Below are positions 14,686 through 23,994 of a DNA stretch of 64,000 nt, in pieces. Source of the stretch: Haloglomus litoreum (lineage in GTDB: Archaea; Halobacteriota; Halobacteria; Halobacteriales; Haloarculaceae); NCBI RefSeq assembly GCF_029338515.1, contig NZ_CP119988.1, positions 4,402,001 to 4,466,000 on the forward strand, read 5' to 3'. Below the pieces are notes generated by a model. It made no database searches. It saw only the letters and a list, made by a program, of their open reading frames with translations, and was not told the DNA's origin. Made by a program: the position numbers and the translations under genes. Within the stretch, counting starts at the first letter, position 1; every line of letters begins with the position of its first letter.

Positions 14686-16227
14686 TCACCGGACCAGTTC
14701 GCGGAGCCGCCGCCGGTCGACCTTGCCGGTGGCGGTGGTCGGGAGTTCGTCGACGAACTCGACGCGGTCGGGGACCTCGTGGTCGGCGAGTTCGCGCTCG
14801 CAGGCCCGGACGACGGTCGTGCCGTCGAGGTCGGCTCCGGCACGTGTTCGGACGACCGCGGTGACGGTCGTCCCGCGGACGTCGTCACGGCTGTCGACGA
14901 CGGCCACCGACTCGACGGCGTCGAGCCCGTAGATGACCGACTCGATCTCGCGCGGGTGGACGTCGCCGCAGCCGGTCGTGAACATATCCGCGAGCCGGTC
15001 GACGACGTGGAGGAAGCCGTCCTCGTCGACCCAGCCGATGTCCCCGGACCGGAGCCAGCGACGGTGGGTCCCGGTCCCGCCGTCGCCGACCGTGGTCGCG
15101 TCGGGGGCCGCGTCGTCCGTCGTGGTCGGGTCCGCGGGTCGGCGGACGAACCGGTCGGCGGTGAGCTGGTCGCGGGTGTAGCGCGGCGTCACCGTGTCGC
15201 CGGCCCACAGGAGCTCGCCGCGCTCGCCCTGCGCGACTGGGTCGCCGGTGTCCGGGTCCTCGACCCGGAGGTCGACCACCTCGCTGGCGGGCCGGCCGAC
15301 GCTCCCCGGTTTCTCCCCGGCCTCGCAGGGCCGGGTGAACGCGGCCAGCGGCGTCGTCTCCGTCAGCCCGTACCCCTGCAACAGCGCACAGCCCAGCGCC
15401 GCCTCGACCTCGTCGACCCGCTCTGCGGGCATCGGCGAGCCGCCGACGCCCACGGTGTCGAGGCTCGAGAGGTCGTACGCGTCGGTGTCGGCCTCCAGCA
15501 GGTCCAGCACCATCGTCGGGATGAGGAAGGTGTAGGTGACATCGTACTGCTCGATGGCGGTGAGTGCGGCCTCGGGGTCCCACTCCGGGAGGAGGTGGTT
15601 GGTCGCCTCCAGTTCGACGAACGGCGTCGTGGTGACGTTGAGCCCGGTGACGTGGAAGCAGGGACAGACGGTCAGCGCGACATCGTCGCGGCTCCACTCC
15701 TTGTAGTGGATCAGCGCTCGGGCGTTGGCCGCGACGTTCCCGTGCGTGTGGAAGACGCCCTTCGGCGCGCCCGTGGTGCCGCTGGTGTAGAGCAACTCGG
15801 CCTCGTCGGCGGCCTTCCGCGGTACCGTCTCGTGTCTCGGGTCCCCCCGCTCCAGGAGGTCGTCGTAGCTGTGGACGGGCCAGGTCCCTGCCCCGACGGT
15901 CGCGTCGCCGCCGGCCGTGAGGACGAGTTCGGCGTCCGCGTCCGAGAGGACGTACTCGGCCTGCCGCTCGTCGAAGCGCTGGTTGAGCGGGACCGACAGC
16001 GCCCCGCGCTTGAGGATGCCGAGGTGGCACGCGACGAAGGCGACCCCGTTCGGCGCGGCGATGGCCACCCGGTCGCCGGCTTCGACCCCGAGCGAGTCGA
16101 GCGCGCTCGCGACGCGGTCGCTCGCACGCGACAGGTCGCGGAACGTCAGCGACGACCCGGGGTCCGCCACCGCCCGCCGGTCGGGGACGTCCCGGGCCGC
16201 GCGGTCGACGCGGTTGGCGAAGTTCAT
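14686..16227 (-). CDS. Class I adenylate-forming acyl-CoA ligase
   Basis: A 513-residue AMP-dependent synthetase/ligase. It has the P-loop-like LLYTSGTTGAPKG, the second motif GYGLTETTP, the hinge region RSGDIGWVDEDGF and the C-terminal domain with TATGKVDRRRLRE (catalytic Lys). It activates a carboxylic acid to acyl-AMP and then acyl-CoA; the substrate is unknown. The ATG at 16227 was chosen because a CTTTAT box (16251-16256, minus strand) sits 24-29 nt upstream; the open frame continues to 16341 without homology. It lies downstream of the iclR gene on the same strand, with a shared dyad in the gap. Confidence 0.9.
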   Translation of the reverse strand: MNFANRVDRAARDVPDRRAVADPGSSLTFRDLSRASDRVASALDSLGVEAGDRVAIAAPNGVAFVACHLGILKRGALSVPLNQRFDERQAEYVLSDADAELVLTAGGDATVGAGTWPVHSYDDLLERGDPRHETVPRKAADEAELLYTSGTTGAPKGVFHTHGNVAANARALIHYKEWSRDDVALTVCPCFHVTGLNVTTTPFVELEATNHLLPEWDPEAALTAIEQYDVTYTFLIPTMVLDLLEADTDAYDLSSLDTVGVGGSPMPAERVDEVEAALGCALLQGYGLTETTPLAAFTRPCEAGEKPGSVGRPASEVVDLRVEDPDTGDPVAQGERGELLWAGDTVTPRYTRDQLTADRFVRRPADPTTTDDAAPDATTVGDGGTGTHRRWLRSGDIGWVDEDGFLHVVDRLADMFTTGCGDVHPREIESVIYGLDAVESVAVVDSRDDVRGTTVTAVVRTRAGADLDGTTVVRACERELADHEVPDRVEFVDELPTTATGKVDRRRLRELVR

Positions 16228-16329
16228 CGAGTGCGGCTTCCGCCGCCGAGATAAAGACGGTTGCCCCGATGTTGCACGGGGGGACACGACCGCCATCCAC
16301 CCGCCATCCGGCCCCCGGATGCACCGGTC

Positions 16330-16346
16330 GTCCGGCATCACCGGAC
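16330..16346. promoter_or_regulatory. Candidate IclR operator upstream of the acyl-CoA ligase
   Basis: GTCCGGCATCACCGGAC: perfect 6-bp arms GTCCGG/CCGGAC around a CATCA spacer. It differs at only two of 17 positions from the site upstream of iclR. It lies 103 bp upstream of the ligase start, between iclR and the ligase gene. Confidence 0.55.
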
Positions 16347-16375
16347 AGACCGGGGGCGGCCTCGTGAGCGCGCCG

Positions 16376-17152
16376 TCAGTCCCCGCCGAAGATGATGTTG
16401 GCCTCGATGGTCCGTGCAGCGCCCTTCACCGGCTCCGCGAGGTCGGCCACCGGGTCGGCCGGCATCCGGTCGACGGAGCCGTACACCGCCACGGCCCCCC
16501 GGACGCCCCGGTCGGTGACGATGGGCGCCGCGATACCACGCATCCCCCGGATCAGCTCCTCGTCGTCGGTCGCGTAGCCCTGCGAGCGGACCGCCCCCAG
16601 TTCCGACCGGAGGTCCCGTTCGTCGGTGACGGTCCGGTCGGTGCTGGCGGGAAGCCCCTCGGCGAGCACCTCGTCGGCCCGTTCCTCCGGGAGTTCGGCC
16701 AGGATCGCCTTCCCCGGCGCGTTGGAGTGGAGCCGGACCTGCATCGGGTAGGCCCGCACCGGCTGTGCCGAGCGGCGCTCGCGCCGCCAGCGGGTGGCGA
16801 ACAGGATGGCCCCCCGGCCGTGTTCGGCGACGACCAGCTGGACGTGGCGGCCCTCGGCGGTGTTCCGGTCGAGCGAGAGGACCTCGTTCCGGCCGTGGAC
16901 GTACAGTTCGTGGTCGTCGCGGGCCCGGCGGCCCGCGTGGAACAGCCGGGTACTGACCCGGTAGACGCCGTCCTCGTTGACGGCGTAGCCGACGCCCGCC
17001 AGGGTCCGGAGGTGGTCGTACGCGGTGCTCTTCGGGATGTCCAGCGCCTCGGCGACCGCGGTGACCCCGGTCGGTCCCCGCTCGACGAGCAGCTCGATGA
17101 CGTCGTGAGTCACCTTCACCGCCCCGACCGGGTGGTCGTCGGCCTCGTCCAT
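16376..17152 (-). CDS. IclR family transcriptional regulator
   Basis: A 258-residue regulator. An N-terminal winged helix-turn-helix (about residues 12-65; VTAVAEALDIPKSTAYDHLRTL) is followed by the IclR effector domain (about 75-250; RSAQPVRAYPMQVRLHSNAPGKAILAEL, RGIAAPI, GAVAVYGS). IclR proteins bind small organic acids and control catabolic genes. I chose ATG 17152; an in-frame GTG at 17176 is possible. A 17-bp dyad at 17185-17201 lies just upstream, and a near-identical one precedes the adjacent acyl-CoA ligase, which suggests self-control and control of that ligase. Confidence 0.88.
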   Translation of the reverse strand: MDEADDHPVGAVKVTHDVIELLVERGPTGVTAVAEALDIPKSTAYDHLRTLAGVGYAVNEDGVYRVSTRLFHAGRRARDDHELYVHGRNEVLSLDRNTAEGRHVQLVVAEHGRGAILFATRWRRERRSAQPVRAYPMQVRLHSNAPGKAILAELPEERADEVLAEGLPASTDRTVTDERDLRSELGAVRSQGYATDDEELIRGMRGIAAPIVTDRGVRGAVAVYGSVDRMPADPVADLAEPVKGAARTIEANIIFGGD

Positions 17153-17184
17153 GTCCTTCCTCAGAAGGCTGTTCACTTCAATCT

Positions 17185-17201
17185 ATCCGGTATCACCGGA
17201 C
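17185..17201. promoter_or_regulatory. Candidate IclR operator upstream of iclR
   Basis: ATCCGGTATCACCGGAC, matching the 16330 site in 15 of 17 positions. It is centred about 40 nt upstream of the iclR ATG, where it could block promoter access. A related inverted half, CCGGAGATACC, is at 17261-17271. Confidence 0.5.
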
Positions 17202-17365
17202 GCCTTTGCAGCGAGGCTGATTCAAGAAACACCCCTGTAACGGCGTTTCGACACCGAATACCGGAGATACCGTTCGTTCAGACCTCTACTTAAATGAACG
17301 CGTATGTCCTGCACCAGCCCTATTGATGGGGTTCCCCAGCAACGACCACGGAGTCAGCCAGCCAC

Positions 17366-18844
17366 ATGGACGACAAAAACACACCGTCAACGACGCGCCG
17401 CGGAATGATGAAGGGCATGGGAGGGTTCGCGGCCCTCTCGATGTCCAACACCAAGCTCGAGGACGTGGGGGAGATCCTCCAGCAGGAGGTACCCACGGAC
17501 CCGCACACGCTCGATACCTACCGCGCCATCGTGGACGCGATCGTCCCACGGACGCCGGAACTGGCCGACAAGGAGGGCTTCGGCCACGAGGACATCGCGG
17601 GGGGACTGGACGTGGAGCTGGAGAAGTTCATCGTCTACGACTTCAACCACTTCCAGGAGATCCGCCTGGAGACACTGGAGACGCCCGCCGAGAGCGGGGC
17701 CCCCGAGGCGCCGAGCGGCGTTCCCGACGCACCGGGCGTCCCCGGAACGTCCGCCAGCCTGCCGGACCGGCTCGGCGAGATGCTGGGCGGAGGCGGCGAT
17801 AGCGTCACCGACACGGTCTCGGACGCCACCGACGTGGGCCTCGACCCCGAAGCCCGGATGCCGCTCGACCTGTTCGAGACGACCCTCGATACGACCGGCT
17901 CCGGCACCGACCTCGACGCGGTGCTGGACCTCGTCGACGAGGGAGTCCTGTCGGACCTGACCGACACGCTCGACCTGGACGGGCTCGCCGAGTTCACGGA
18001 CTTCGGCGCCCTGGACACCCTCGACATCAGCATCCCGAACGCCCCGGCGGCCCCGGACGCCAGCGGCCCGGCCGACGTCGAACTGCTCGTCGAGGCCGGC
18101 AACCAGACCGTCCACCGCGTCCAGCAGAACTACACGTACGCCGAGGTCTTCCCGGTCGTCTTCGACATCGCGGCGGCAGAGTTCCTCCTCCGCCAGAAGA
18201 ACGAGGACACGCCCGCCCCGAACGAGCAGTTCCCGGCCGGCGGGACGTTCACGAAGCTCTCCCGCGAGGACCGCCTGCGCGTCCTCTGGGAGATCGTCGA
18301 CGGGGGCTTCATCGACCGGGCCGACGAACTGCTCTCGCCGATGCTGCCCGCGGTCGGCATCCTGAAGTACGTCATCATGGCCGTCAACGGGCTCCACGGC
18401 TTCGGCTACTACACGGAGTGGTCCGCCTACGGCGACACGAAGACGGACCTGCCCCAGGAGCGCGAACTCGCGCGCCCGGCCAGCGAGGCCCAGAGCCGCA
18501 CCCAGACCGACTACCCCGGCCCGGCGGACGGCTACGCGGCCAACTGGTTCCACGCCGTCGACGGTGGCTTCGCGGACCCGCCCGCGGAGGAGCTCGACTA
18601 CGAGGGGGCCGACCTGACCGGCGACGACATCCTCTCCGAGGAGAAGCTCACGGGCGGCGACGACGGCAGCGACGGCGGTGACGGGGGCGATGACGACAGC
18701 CCGCTCCCGGTGGACAGCCCGGTCGATGAGGCACCCGATGGCGACACAGTGGGCGACGCCCTGCCGGGCGACGACGTGACCGACGGGGTGCCGGACGGCG
18801 TGACGGATGGCGTCACCGACGGCCTCGGAGGTGATGTCCTGTGA
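17366..18844 (+). CDS. Small subunit of GMC oxidoreductase complex (gluconate 2-dehydrogenase subunit 3-like)
   Basis: A 492-residue acidic protein. The N-terminus has a twin-arginine (TTRRGMMKGMGG) and a weak hydrophobic stretch, which looks like a Tat leader. The segment TLDTYRAIVDAIVPRTPELADKEG resembles the gluconate 2-dehydrogenase subunit 3 start. A long Ala/Pro/Asp/Gly-rich insert (about residues 105-235) interrupts it before the second conserved half (VFPVVFDIAAAEFLLRQKNED, LLSPMLPAVGILKYVIMAVNGLHGFGYYTEW). The tail (about 425-492) is disordered, GGDDGSDGGD-type. Its GTG/TGA overlap with the next gene supports co-translation. Such subunits escort and anchor the FAD subunit. Confidence 0.78.
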   Translation: MDDKNTPSTTRRGMMKGMGGFAALSMSNTKLEDVGEILQQEVPTDPHTLDTYRAIVDAIVPRTPELADKEGFGHEDIAGGLDVELEKFIVYDFNHFQEIRLETLETPAESGAPEAPSGVPDAPGVPGTSASLPDRLGEMLGGGGDSVTDTVSDATDVGLDPEARMPLDLFETTLDTTGSGTDLDAVLDLVDEGVLSDLTDTLDLDGLAEFTDFGALDTLDISIPNAPAAPDASGPADVELLVEAGNQTVHRVQQNYTYAEVFPVVFDIAAAEFLLRQKNEDTPAPNEQFPAGGTFTKLSREDRLRVLWEIVDGGFIDRADELLSPMLPAVGILKYVIMAVNGLHGFGYYTEWSAYGDTKTDLPQERELARPASEAQSRTQTDYPGPADGYAANWFHAVDGGFADPPAEELDYEGADLTGDDILSEEKLTGGDDGSDGGDGGDDDSPLPVDSPVDEAPDGDTVGDALPGDDVTDGVPDGVTDGVTDGLGGDVL

Positions 18845-20664
18845 GCAACCCGCACAAGGACCCCGACGTCATCATCATCGGGGCGGGCGCCGACGGCCCC
18901 GCGGCGGCGTGGGCGCTCGCCGACAAGCACGGGCTGGACGTGCTGATGATCGAGGCCGGGCCGTTCCACGGGAACACGGAGTGGCCCGCGCCCCACGCCG
19001 ACGAGGGCGGCACCGTCAGCACGGACCCGGACGACCTGGACGGGAAGCTGCTCGACTCGCAGTACTCCCACCTGGAGAACGGCGCGAACGACCCGACCGC
19101 GGGCTACCTGCGCGTCGGCCCGCCGGACCACACCCGCGCACCGTGGTTCCGCAACCTCCACCAGAACGCGTTCATCTGGCAGGTCTCGGCCGTCGGCGGC
19201 ACCTCGACGCACTACTTCGGCAACCACCCACGGGGCTACCCGACCGCGTTCAACGACCAGCCCCACTGGGGTGACATCGACTACGAGGACCTGGTGCCGT
19301 ACTACCAGGAGAACGAGGAGAACACCTCCACCCAGCAGGCCCCGATGACCGGCAAGGAGGAGGTGTTCATCCAGGGAGCCAGCGACTTCGACGCCCGGGA
19401 CGGCGAGTACCCGCTCATCGAGACGAAGAACGTCACGGAGACGGGCTGGCGGCCCCAGGCGAACTCCGTCGAGGTGCCTGGGCGCGAGACCTCGACCGGC
19501 GAGCCCCTCGACGCGGAGTACGAGGGTACCTTCGACTACGACGACGGCTTCCGCGGCGACACGCTCGCGGCCGACCACTTCCAGGGCTCCTCGACGCCGG
19601 TCAACGCGCCGGTGCGCGACAAGGCCCGCAAGTCCAGCAACGTCGGCTACGTCCCGCGGGCGCTGGACACGAACGAGGACCCCGAGAAGGGCAACGTCGC
19701 CATCCGGCCCAACACGTTCGTCACGAACATCAACGCCGACAGCAGCCCCACCGGCGACCTGGAGGCGACCGGCGTCGACATCCGCGACACCTGGTCGGGC
19801 ACCAGCGAGACCATCGAGGCCGACACGGTTGTCCTCGCGGCGGGCTGTATCGAGTCGCCCCGGCTCTGGCTCAACTCCGGCCTCCCCAACACGGACGGCT
19901 GGGTCGGCAAGGGGCTCACCACCCACTGGTTCGACTGGGTCGTCGGCGTCTACGACGACGATACGGTCGACGAGGCCACACAGGTGACCGAGGCCGGACA
20001 CATGGACCCCTTCATCGGGCAGAACTCCGCGGTCCGGTTCGACAAGCCCGGCGTCGGCGGCCTGGAGGACATCGGCATGTCCCCCGGGCTGGTCTCGTAC
20101 GCCGACTACCTGTTCACGGAGGCCGGCTACTCCTTCGACACGCCGGTCGCCGAGGGCGAGCCCTGGGACACGCGGGGCTACGTGGTCGGCCAGGAGCTCA
20201 AGGAGCGGATGTCGAACTACCGGAACACCAAGGCGCTGCTCGTCCTGACGGACGACCGCCCGCGCAAGGAGAACGGCGTCTCGCTGGACGACACCTTCTC
20301 CGACGAGCACGGGCCCGTCCCGAAGGTCCGGTACCAGCCCGGCCCCGGCGACGACGAGCGGCGTGACGAGCTGGCCCGCATCGCGGCCAACATCCACCGG
20401 AACGCCGGCGCCGAGCACGTCCACCGCTCGGAGTGGCCGCCCCTGCTGCTCCACATGCAGTCCTCGATGCGCATCGGGAAGGTGCTCGACCACGGCGCCG
20501 AGGCCAAGGACGTCCAGCGCCTGTTCGTCGCGGACCACTCCGCGCTCGCGAACGGCGTCGGCGGCCCGAACCCGACCAACTCGGGCCAGGCGCTCGCGCT
20601 CCGTACGGCCGACGTGATCGCCCAGCGCTACTTCGACTACAACGAGGACCGCGGGTTCCTCTAG
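18841..20664 (+). CDS. GMC family FAD-dependent oxidoreductase
   Basis: A 607-residue flavoenzyme. The ADP-binding motif is IIIGAGADGPAAAW (G14, G16, G19) with Glu38 after beta-2. It has the GMC loop VGGTSTHYFGNHPRG near residue 125, a central substrate domain, and the C-terminal GMC_oxred_C segment HMQSSMRIG...GVGGPNPTNSGQALAL. Family members oxidise alcohols, sugars or sugar acids. It has no export signal of its own, so export by riding with the Tat-type small subunit is likely, as in gluconate 2-dehydrogenase. The start is the GTG at 18841, overlapping the TGA of the small subunit. No cytochrome subunit is nearby. Confidence 0.88.
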   Translation: MSNPHKDPDVIIIGAGADGPAAAWALADKHGLDVLMIEAGPFHGNTEWPAPHADEGGTVSTDPDDLDGKLLDSQYSHLENGANDPTAGYLRVGPPDHTRAPWFRNLHQNAFIWQVSAVGGTSTHYFGNHPRGYPTAFNDQPHWGDIDYEDLVPYYQENEENTSTQQAPMTGKEEVFIQGASDFDARDGEYPLIETKNVTETGWRPQANSVEVPGRETSTGEPLDAEYEGTFDYDDGFRGDTLAADHFQGSSTPVNAPVRDKARKSSNVGYVPRALDTNEDPEKGNVAIRPNTFVTNINADSSPTGDLEATGVDIRDTWSGTSETIEADTVVLAAGCIESPRLWLNSGLPNTDGWVGKGLTTHWFDWVVGVYDDDTVDEATQVTEAGHMDPFIGQNSAVRFDKPGVGGLEDIGMSPGLVSYADYLFTEAGYSFDTPVAEGEPWDTRGYVVGQELKERMSNYRNTKALLVLTDDRPRKENGVSLDDTFSDEHGPVPKVRYQPGPGDDERRDELARIAANIHRNAGAEHVHRSEWPPLLLHMQSSMRIGKVLDHGAEAKDVQRLFVADHSALANGVGGPNPTNSGQALALRTADVIAQRYFDYNEDRGFL

Positions 20665-20846
20665 CGACCCACCCGCGGACGACCACCTGTCCCATCCCCG
20701 GTCCACTCGGCCCGTCCCGGCCGGATGACCGTTCCCGGTCCTTCCTCTCGCCGCGCCCACTTCTCGATAATTCCCATACTAATAAAGATATTAGATCTAT
20801 TGTATAAATTCACCCTCACTACACCAAGAATTCCGACCAGAAGCCC
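20665..20846. other. AT-rich convergent intergenic region
   Basis: The gap between the convergent GMC and secreted-protein genes becomes AT-rich at 20765-20815 (TACTAATAAAGATATTAG and flanks). Such a stretch is a plausible place for transcript ends on both strands. No gene was seen. Confidence 0.4.
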
Positions 20847-23108
20847 TCAGCGAACCCGGAACCACCAGTACGCGGCGCCCGCGACGACGGCGATGCCCAG
20901 CAGCACGGCGGCGATGGCCGAGGGCGTGTCCACGGGCCCGGCGGACTCGGGCGCGACGGTGACGGGGAGCTGGTAGCTGTCGACCGCCGCACGGCCGCCG
21001 TCGGCGGGTTCGCTGGAGACGTTCAGCGCCACGGCGTGGCTGCTCGGGACGGCGTCCTCGTCGACGGAGAGTTCGAACGCCACCTCGGCGGTCTCGCCGG
21101 GGGCGAGCCGCTCGACGTACGCCGACGGCGCGACGCTCGTGAACGGCGGCCCGGGCGTGATCTGCAGGCGGACCTCCTCGCGAGCGGTGTCGCCGGTGTT
21201 GGTCACGCGGACGACCAGCGCGCCGGAGCTGTCGGGCGCGAACGTCGCGTTCACCGGCTCGACGGCCAGCGGCTCGCGGTCCGGCGCGACCGACCGGCGG
21301 AAGGTGAGTGGGTCGCTCGTCAGGCGCGTGCCGTCGTCGGTCCCGTACTCGACGGTGAGCGCGAACGGGCGGCTGCCGGCGGTCGCCGTCGGCGCCACGT
21401 CCGTCTCGAGGTCGAACGTGGCCGACTCGCCCGGCCCGAGGTCGCCGAGGCTCACGGCGCCGCCGGGGACCGAGACGCCCGGCGACCGGGGCTCGACCAG
21501 GACCACGGCGTCGCGGGCGGTCCGGTCACCCTCGTTGACGACCGTCCCGCGGACGGTGCCGCGCTCGCCGACGTAGAGGTCGCCGCCGAGGTCCGCGAGG
21601 CCGAACGCGAGCGGCTCGGTCAGCGATACCCCCACGGGGACCGGTCGCGTTGTGACGCTGGCCCCATCGAGCGTGTACGTGGCGCCCGTCGTGAGGGTGT
21701 AGGTGCCGCCGGTCGTCGCCGCGCCGGCGGCGAGGTCGTAGGTGAGCGTGCGGGTCTCGCCCGGCGCCCACCGGCCAACGAACCGCTCGGCGGTCGGCCC
21801 GCCGTCGACCGCGAGGCCGGACGCGGTGGTGGCGAGCGAGACGGACGCGTCCGAGACCGTCCGTCCAGCGTCGTTCCGGAGCGTCAGCGTGACCGTGCCG
21901 GACCCGGGAGCCGTCGCGTCGGTGCCGACCGAGACGACCGCAAAGTCCGACCGCGCGGGCACCGTGACCGCGATGGTCGTCGGCCGACTGGTCAGGGTCG
22001 CCCCCTCGCCGTCGGTGTAGGTCACCGCGGCGGCGAGCGGGTAGCTCCCACCCGCCCCCTCGCCGGCGGCGAGGTCGTACGTGAACGTCCGCGTCTCGCC
22101 CGGTGCCCACCGACCCACGAACCGCTCGGCGGCCGGTCCGCCGTCGACCGCGAGGCCACCCGACGACGAGAGCCGGACGCTGGCGTCACGGAGCGTCTGG
22201 TCGCCGTCGTTCCGGAGCGCCACCGTGACGGCGCCGGCACCGCCCGCGACGACGCTGCTCCGGACATCGGCGACCGAGAGCAGGCCGCCCGTCGACGGCG
22301 TGATGCCGACGAGGAGGGACCGCTGGGTGACGGTCGCACCCGTCGCGTCGCGGTAGCTGGGTGCCAGTTCGAGGGTGTACGGCTGTGCGCGGGCGTCCGC
22401 GGCGGCGACGACGGTGTAGTTCAGCCATCGGGTCTCGCCGGGCGCCCAGCGGGCGTCGTACCGGGTGGCCGCGCCGGTCGCACCCATCGAGAGCGCCGGG
22501 TCCGGCGAGGAGAGGGAGAACTGCGCGTCGCGTGCGGTCGCACTGCCGACGTTCTCCAGCAGGACGCTGACCCGTCCGGCCGCTCCGGGGTGGACCGCCG
22601 ACTCGACGCCGAGGACCTGGAACCGCGCCGACTCCTCGACGCGGACCCGGAGCGTCCGGGTCACCGTCTCCGTCCGCCGGTCGGCGGCCCCGCTGTCGGA
22701 GATGGACGCGGTGTACGCGTAACGGAGTTCGACGGGTACCTCGTAGACGCCCGGACGCGCGTCGTCACGGACCGACACCGCGAACGGGAGGGTGGCGCTC
22801 GCGCCGTCGGGGAGGCTCCCGAGCAGCCGGGTGCCGGTCTCGACGCGGACGGGGCCGCCGTCCTCGAGGGTCACCTCGACGGCTCGGGCCGTCGTCACCT
22901 CGGCGTTCAGCGCCGGGTTCGACTGCGAGGCGAACTTCAGGTCGGCGCCGTTCGCGACGGTCACCGGGAGGGTCGTCTCCTCGCCCGCGTGGACGGTGTC
23001 GTCGTCGAGGCCGACACGGAGCCGGGGCTCACCCTGTACGAACGCCAGCGCCGGGCCGGGCAGCACGAGGAGGACGACGAGTACGACCGCGAGCCAGCGG
23101 CGGGTCAT
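20847..23108 (-). CDS. Large secreted COG1361-like protein with CARDB/NEW3-type repeats
   Basis: A 753-residue exported protein: signal peptide (MTRRWLAVVLVVLLVLPGPALA), a series of about 100-130-residue beta-sandwich domains, and a C-terminal membrane anchor (about 728-748, ending YWWFRVR). The repeats share phrases such as RFVGRWAPGETRTFTYDLAAG and VTLTLRNDAGRTVSDASV, typical of CARDB/NEW3 domains seen in archaeal COG1361 proteins. It follows an ABC permease gene by 100 bp on the same strand, so it may be the extracellular partner or cargo-handling part of that exporter. The ATG at 23108 is chosen because it begins the signal peptide. Confidence 0.82.
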   Translation of the reverse strand: MTRRWLAVVLVVLLVLPGPALAFVQGEPRLRVGLDDDTVHAGEETTLPVTVANGADLKFASQSNPALNAEVTTARAVEVTLEDGGPVRVETGTRLLGSLPDGASATLPFAVSVRDDARPGVYEVPVELRYAYTASISDSGAADRRTETVTRTLRVRVEESARFQVLGVESAVHPGAAGRVSVLLENVGSATARDAQFSLSSPDPALSMGATGAATRYDARWAPGETRWLNYTVVAAADARAQPYTLELAPSYRDATGATVTQRSLLVGITPSTGGLLSVADVRSSVVAGGAGAVTVALRNDGDQTLRDASVRLSSSGGLAVDGGPAAERFVGRWAPGETRTFTYDLAAGEGAGGSYPLAAAVTYTDGEGATLTSRPTTIAVTVPARSDFAVVSVGTDATAPGSGTVTLTLRNDAGRTVSDASVSLATTASGLAVDGGPTAERFVGRWAPGETRTLTYDLAAGAATTGGTYTLTTGATYTLDGASVTTRPVPVGVSLTEPLAFGLADLGGDLYVGERGTVRGTVVNEGDRTARDAVVLVEPRSPGVSVPGGAVSLGDLGPGESATFDLETDVAPTATAGSRPFALTVEYGTDDGTRLTSDPLTFRRSVAPDREPLAVEPVNATFAPDSSGALVVRVTNTGDTAREEVRLQITPGPPFTSVAPSAYVERLAPGETAEVAFELSVDEDAVPSSHAVALNVSSEPADGGRAAVDSYQLPVTVAPESAGPVDTPSAIAAVLLGIAVVAGAAYWWFRVR

Positions 23109-23208
23109 CGGCGCCCCCGTGGAGGATACCGTTCGTGCGAGCGGGTCGCGGGGGGCGCCCGCACGGGCGCGGGTCGTGGACGATACGGTGTCGGGTGTGG
23201 GGTGTACA

Positions 23209-23994
23209 TCAGATATCTCGCTCCTGGAACCGCAGCAGTGCGAGCACGACCAGCAGGGCCGCCGCCTCACAGAGGACGAACGCGCCGAGGAGGTCGTAGC
23301 TCGAGTCGACCAGTACCGCGGTCGGGTCGTAGTAGCGCGAGGGGCTGAGCGCCCCGAGCGCGCCGAAGTCCGTGTCCGTGACGACCGTCTCCAGCATGAA
23401 GAGGCCGAACACGACCGCGATGGCTCCCCGCTGGGCCGTCGAGGACCGGCTGAAGGCGACCGAGAACAGCAGGCCGACGGCCGCGGTTACCAGCAGGTAC
23501 GGCAGCGACAGCAGGTGGACCAGCAGGATGTCCACCAGCGGGATGGGCTCGCCCACGAGGAGCGCGCCCACGTAGACGACCGTGCCGACGATGGCGTTGA
23601 CGATCAGCATCGACGGGACGAGTCCGGCGAACTTCTCCAGCAGGAGCCGGGGGCGCGAGATGGGCGTCGACAGCAGCATGTCGAGCCGGTCGGTCTCGAT
23701 GTCGCCGGCGACGACGCCACCGCCGAGGTAGGCGAAGTACAGCCCCAGCAGGATGACGAAGCCGAACTGGTACAGCTCGGCCGCGAGGAAGCCCGCCAGC
23801 GAGCCGAGGCCGTCCAGCCCGAAGGCGTTCTGGAGCGACTCGGGGTACGCGTCGACGAACTCCGTGAAGTCGACCTCCTCGAGGATGGAGGGCCCGATGG
23901 CGAGGAACAGCCCGGCGAAGGCCGAGAGGCCGACGGCGATGGCGAGCGTCCCGAGCAGCCGTCGCTCGGTCTCGTAGCGCGCCACCGGGAGCAT
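23209..23994 (-). CDS. ABC-2 type transporter permease
   Basis: A 261-residue membrane protein with six hydrophobic segments (about 15-35, 70-92, 115-135, 145-165, 170-195, 230-255). The VVAGDIETDRLDMLLSTPISRPRLLLEKF segment is the cytoplasmic coupling region typical of ABC-2 permeases. It starts inside the stop codon of the ATPase gene (ATGA), a strong sign of one operon. It should form a dimer driven by that ATPase to export a substrate or lipid; the cargo is unknown. Confidence 0.9.
   Translation of the reverse strand: MLPVARYETERRLLGTLAIAVGLSAFAGLFLAIGPSILEEVDFTEFVDAYPESLQNAFGLDGLGSLAGFLAAELYQFGFVILLGLYFAYLGGGVVAGDIETDRLDMLLSTPISRPRLLLEKFAGLVPSMLIVNAIVGTVVYVGALLVGEPIPLVDILLVHLLSLPYLLVTAAVGLLFSVAFSRSSTAQRGAIAVVFGLFMLETVVTDTDFGALGALSPSRYYDPTAVLVDSSYDLLGAFVLCEAAALLVVLALLRFQERDI

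Noticed and set aside
18598-20760. 720-residue minus-strand open frame
   Set aside because: Antisense to the GMC oxidoreductase gene, which has the FAD motif and family C-terminus.
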